64,000 nt of DNA, from NCBI GenBank assembly GCA_002104985.1, contig MCGO01000012.1:434001-498000 (forward strand), read 5' to 3'. The notes under the pieces are model-generated. The model saw nothing but the letters and a program-made list of their open reading frames with translations. It searched no databases and was not told the origin of the DNA. Every line of letters starts with the position of its first letter. Positions within the stretch are counted from its first letter, which is position 1. Source of the DNA: Rhizoclosmatium globosum (lineage: Eukaryota; Chytridiomycota; Chytridiomycetes; Chytridiales; Chytriomycetaceae). A program made the position numbers and the translations under genes. Shown in pieces: positions 62,598 to 64,000 of the stretch.

Positions 62598-64000
62598 ATG
62601 AGCTGTCCTTTCAGTGGAACCACAGACCCCTTTTCGACGCTTCAAATACCAGTTCAATACGCTAAGCTGTTCAGTCTTAGCATCGCGCCTTACACTGCCA
62701 CTCTGACCTACGGGAGCTCCACCCTTGTCCTCTCCGCTTGCAACAACCCAAATCCACCAGCAAACTCACTTAAAGTTCCTGTCTCTTTTGTTTCAATAAC
62801 TGGCGATTCTGTGCTTGGCTTTGTCGAGCGTCTTGGAAAGCTAAACACAGTCTCCCGAATCGTGAAGGAAGTGGCAACTTCGGCCTGTGCGTTAGGCCTG
62901 TCGCAAGCAGCTCTGGCTTCAAATACTTCGGTGTCGAGCGCAACGTTTGGACCGGGTGGGATTGATGTGTCTGCGTTGATTGCTCAAGAGGCATCGCCGC
63001 TTGCTCGTGCTGACTGGCTCACCTTCTTTGATGCCTTTTACGCATTTCAAGGGAATAGTCCGTCTGTATTGAAGCAGATTCAGACAAAGTACCAGTGCGT
63101 GGCTCAAAAAGTTACTGCGTACAGGAATACCGGTGGCGGTCTCCCAACTGTACTAGTTGCTCAAGCAGATTTAACATCAAATAACATTGTTGCTGTTTCG
63201 AATCCATCCTTCTGGCGTGTTATACTGACTGACGCAGGTGAATACCAAGTGAGAGCTGGAAGTATGGAGATGGACAAAGTTCAACAAGATGTCCTAGTTA
63301 CCGATTCTTCAACGATTGGCATATACGTTTTCTGCCAATTGTATTCGGAGAGCGTTCAATCCACCAAAACCATCGACCAGTAACTAATTTAATATCAATA
63401 GGTGCAATCCCACAATTTGCCGTCGACAAATCTACGTTTCTTACACTTGCAAAGACGGCAGATGTTTTGTTGGAAGTAACTCCGGACTTAGGCGTCAACT
63501 TTGATATTGCCCTTTTCTCAAAAGTTTATGGATTAAGAAGTGAAGATCCTGGGTATCCATTCCTGGGTGGTTTTAATAGTCAAGTATGGCGATATGATAG
63601 GAGGACGGCTTCGGGATATGATGGTATGTTTCTTTGAAGGTTCCCTGTCCAGCAACACACAGTCTTCAAAAATAACACTTTACTGCACAGATTATTTCCA
63701 GTCAGGCCCTTCCCAGCCCGATATCCTCCTTCAAGATCTCCTTGAAATATGGTCTCCAAAGTACAACCCTTCTGCCTCTGTCACACAATCCTATTTTATG
63801 CGAAACATTTTTTACGACGCATCGTATCACCAAGTTATGTATTCGGAATGTCCCGCCGACGCTTCGTTGGTGATCCCAGCTGTTCCCTGCACTGATAGTA
63901 ACAAATTCTTGCCGTCAATTGGACGTTTCGCTTCAAATAATGCAGGTGGGAGTGGTGGAGGCAGCTCTGATGGTTCCACAACTGGGACACCAACGCCAAA
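62598..64000 (+). CDS. TroA-like periplasmic-binding-protein homologue, 3' end cut by window edge
   Basis: Starts MSCPFSGTTDPFSTLQIPVQ at 62598. The fold pattern is that of iron-siderophore/metal-binding proteins: YAKLFSLSIAPYTATLTYG, VPVSFVSITGDSVLGFVERL, SALIAQEASP, a Tyr-rich helix (AFYAFQGNSPSVLKQIQTKY), then after an intron (63237-63401) AIPQFAVDKSTFLTLAKTAD and after a second intron (about 63625-63691) PDILLQDLLEIWSPKYNPSA. It continues into a Gly/Ser-rich linker (GGSGGGSSDGSTTGTPTPK) at the window edge, so it may carry a further stalk or anchor. No clear signal peptide is seen at this start; an upstream exon is possible. Similar eukaryotic proteins are known from algae and zoosporic fungi, with unproven ligands. 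No ABC transporter is adjacent. Confidence 0.7.

Overview
The window is nuclear DNA from a eukaryote, most likely a flagellated (zoosporic) fungus such as a chytrid. Genes are compact and cut by short GT..AG introns of roughly 40-110 nt. The set is fungal/opisthokont in character: LAS1, a Ca3427-type solute-binding protein, GCN2, V-ATPase subunit a and NAC-beta. Two centriole/basal-body proteins (C2CD3-like and CEP43/FOP-like) are present, which non-flagellated fungi usually lack. I cannot name the species. No rRNA, tRNA, CRISPR or bacterial-type operon was seen.

Layout. 1-9 kb: TMEM18 (leftward, runs off the left edge), a Maf-type pyrophosphatase and a large C2CD3-like gene. 9-22 kb: exosome nuclease DIS3/RRP44, a SHAW/TIR-like plus TPR protein, an unrecognised gene, V-ATPase subunit a and a GOT1-like membrane protein. 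22-33 kb: cyclin Y, CEP43/FOP, an unrecognised gene, cohesin RAD21, a small unknown, a fungal solute-binding protein, NAC-beta and a small ORF. 33-47 kb: a Q-rich C2H2 zinc-finger protein, a two-segment membrane hairpin protein, LAS1, 2-dehydropantoate 2-reductase, GMPPA and GCN2. 47-60.5 kb: an island of about 13.5 kb with no intact gene, holding repeats, a retroposed insertion with clear target-site duplications, and relics of a PIF/Harbinger-like transposase and a Q-rich coding sequence. 60.5-64 kb: an ABHD-type alpha/beta hydrolase and a TroA-like solute-binding protein that runs off the right edge.

Functional themes: RNA and translation (DIS3, LAS1, NAC-beta, GCN2), basal body and cell cycle (C2CD3, CEP43, cyclin Y, RAD21), membrane and secretory processes (V-ATPase a, GOT1-like, GMPPA) and cofactor/nucleotide metabolism (Maf, ketopantoate reductase). 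These look like ordinary neighbours rather than one pathway.

Two cross-cutting observations matter most. (1) Nearly every conserved gene, including essential single-copy ones, contains single-base frameshifts that are usually explained by one missing base in a homopolymer. This points to uncorrected assembly errors rather than pseudogenes, so gene boundaries below are firm but internal exon structures are approximate. (2) Divergent gene pairs share extremely short intergenic spacers; four of six are 34-36 bp between the two start codons.
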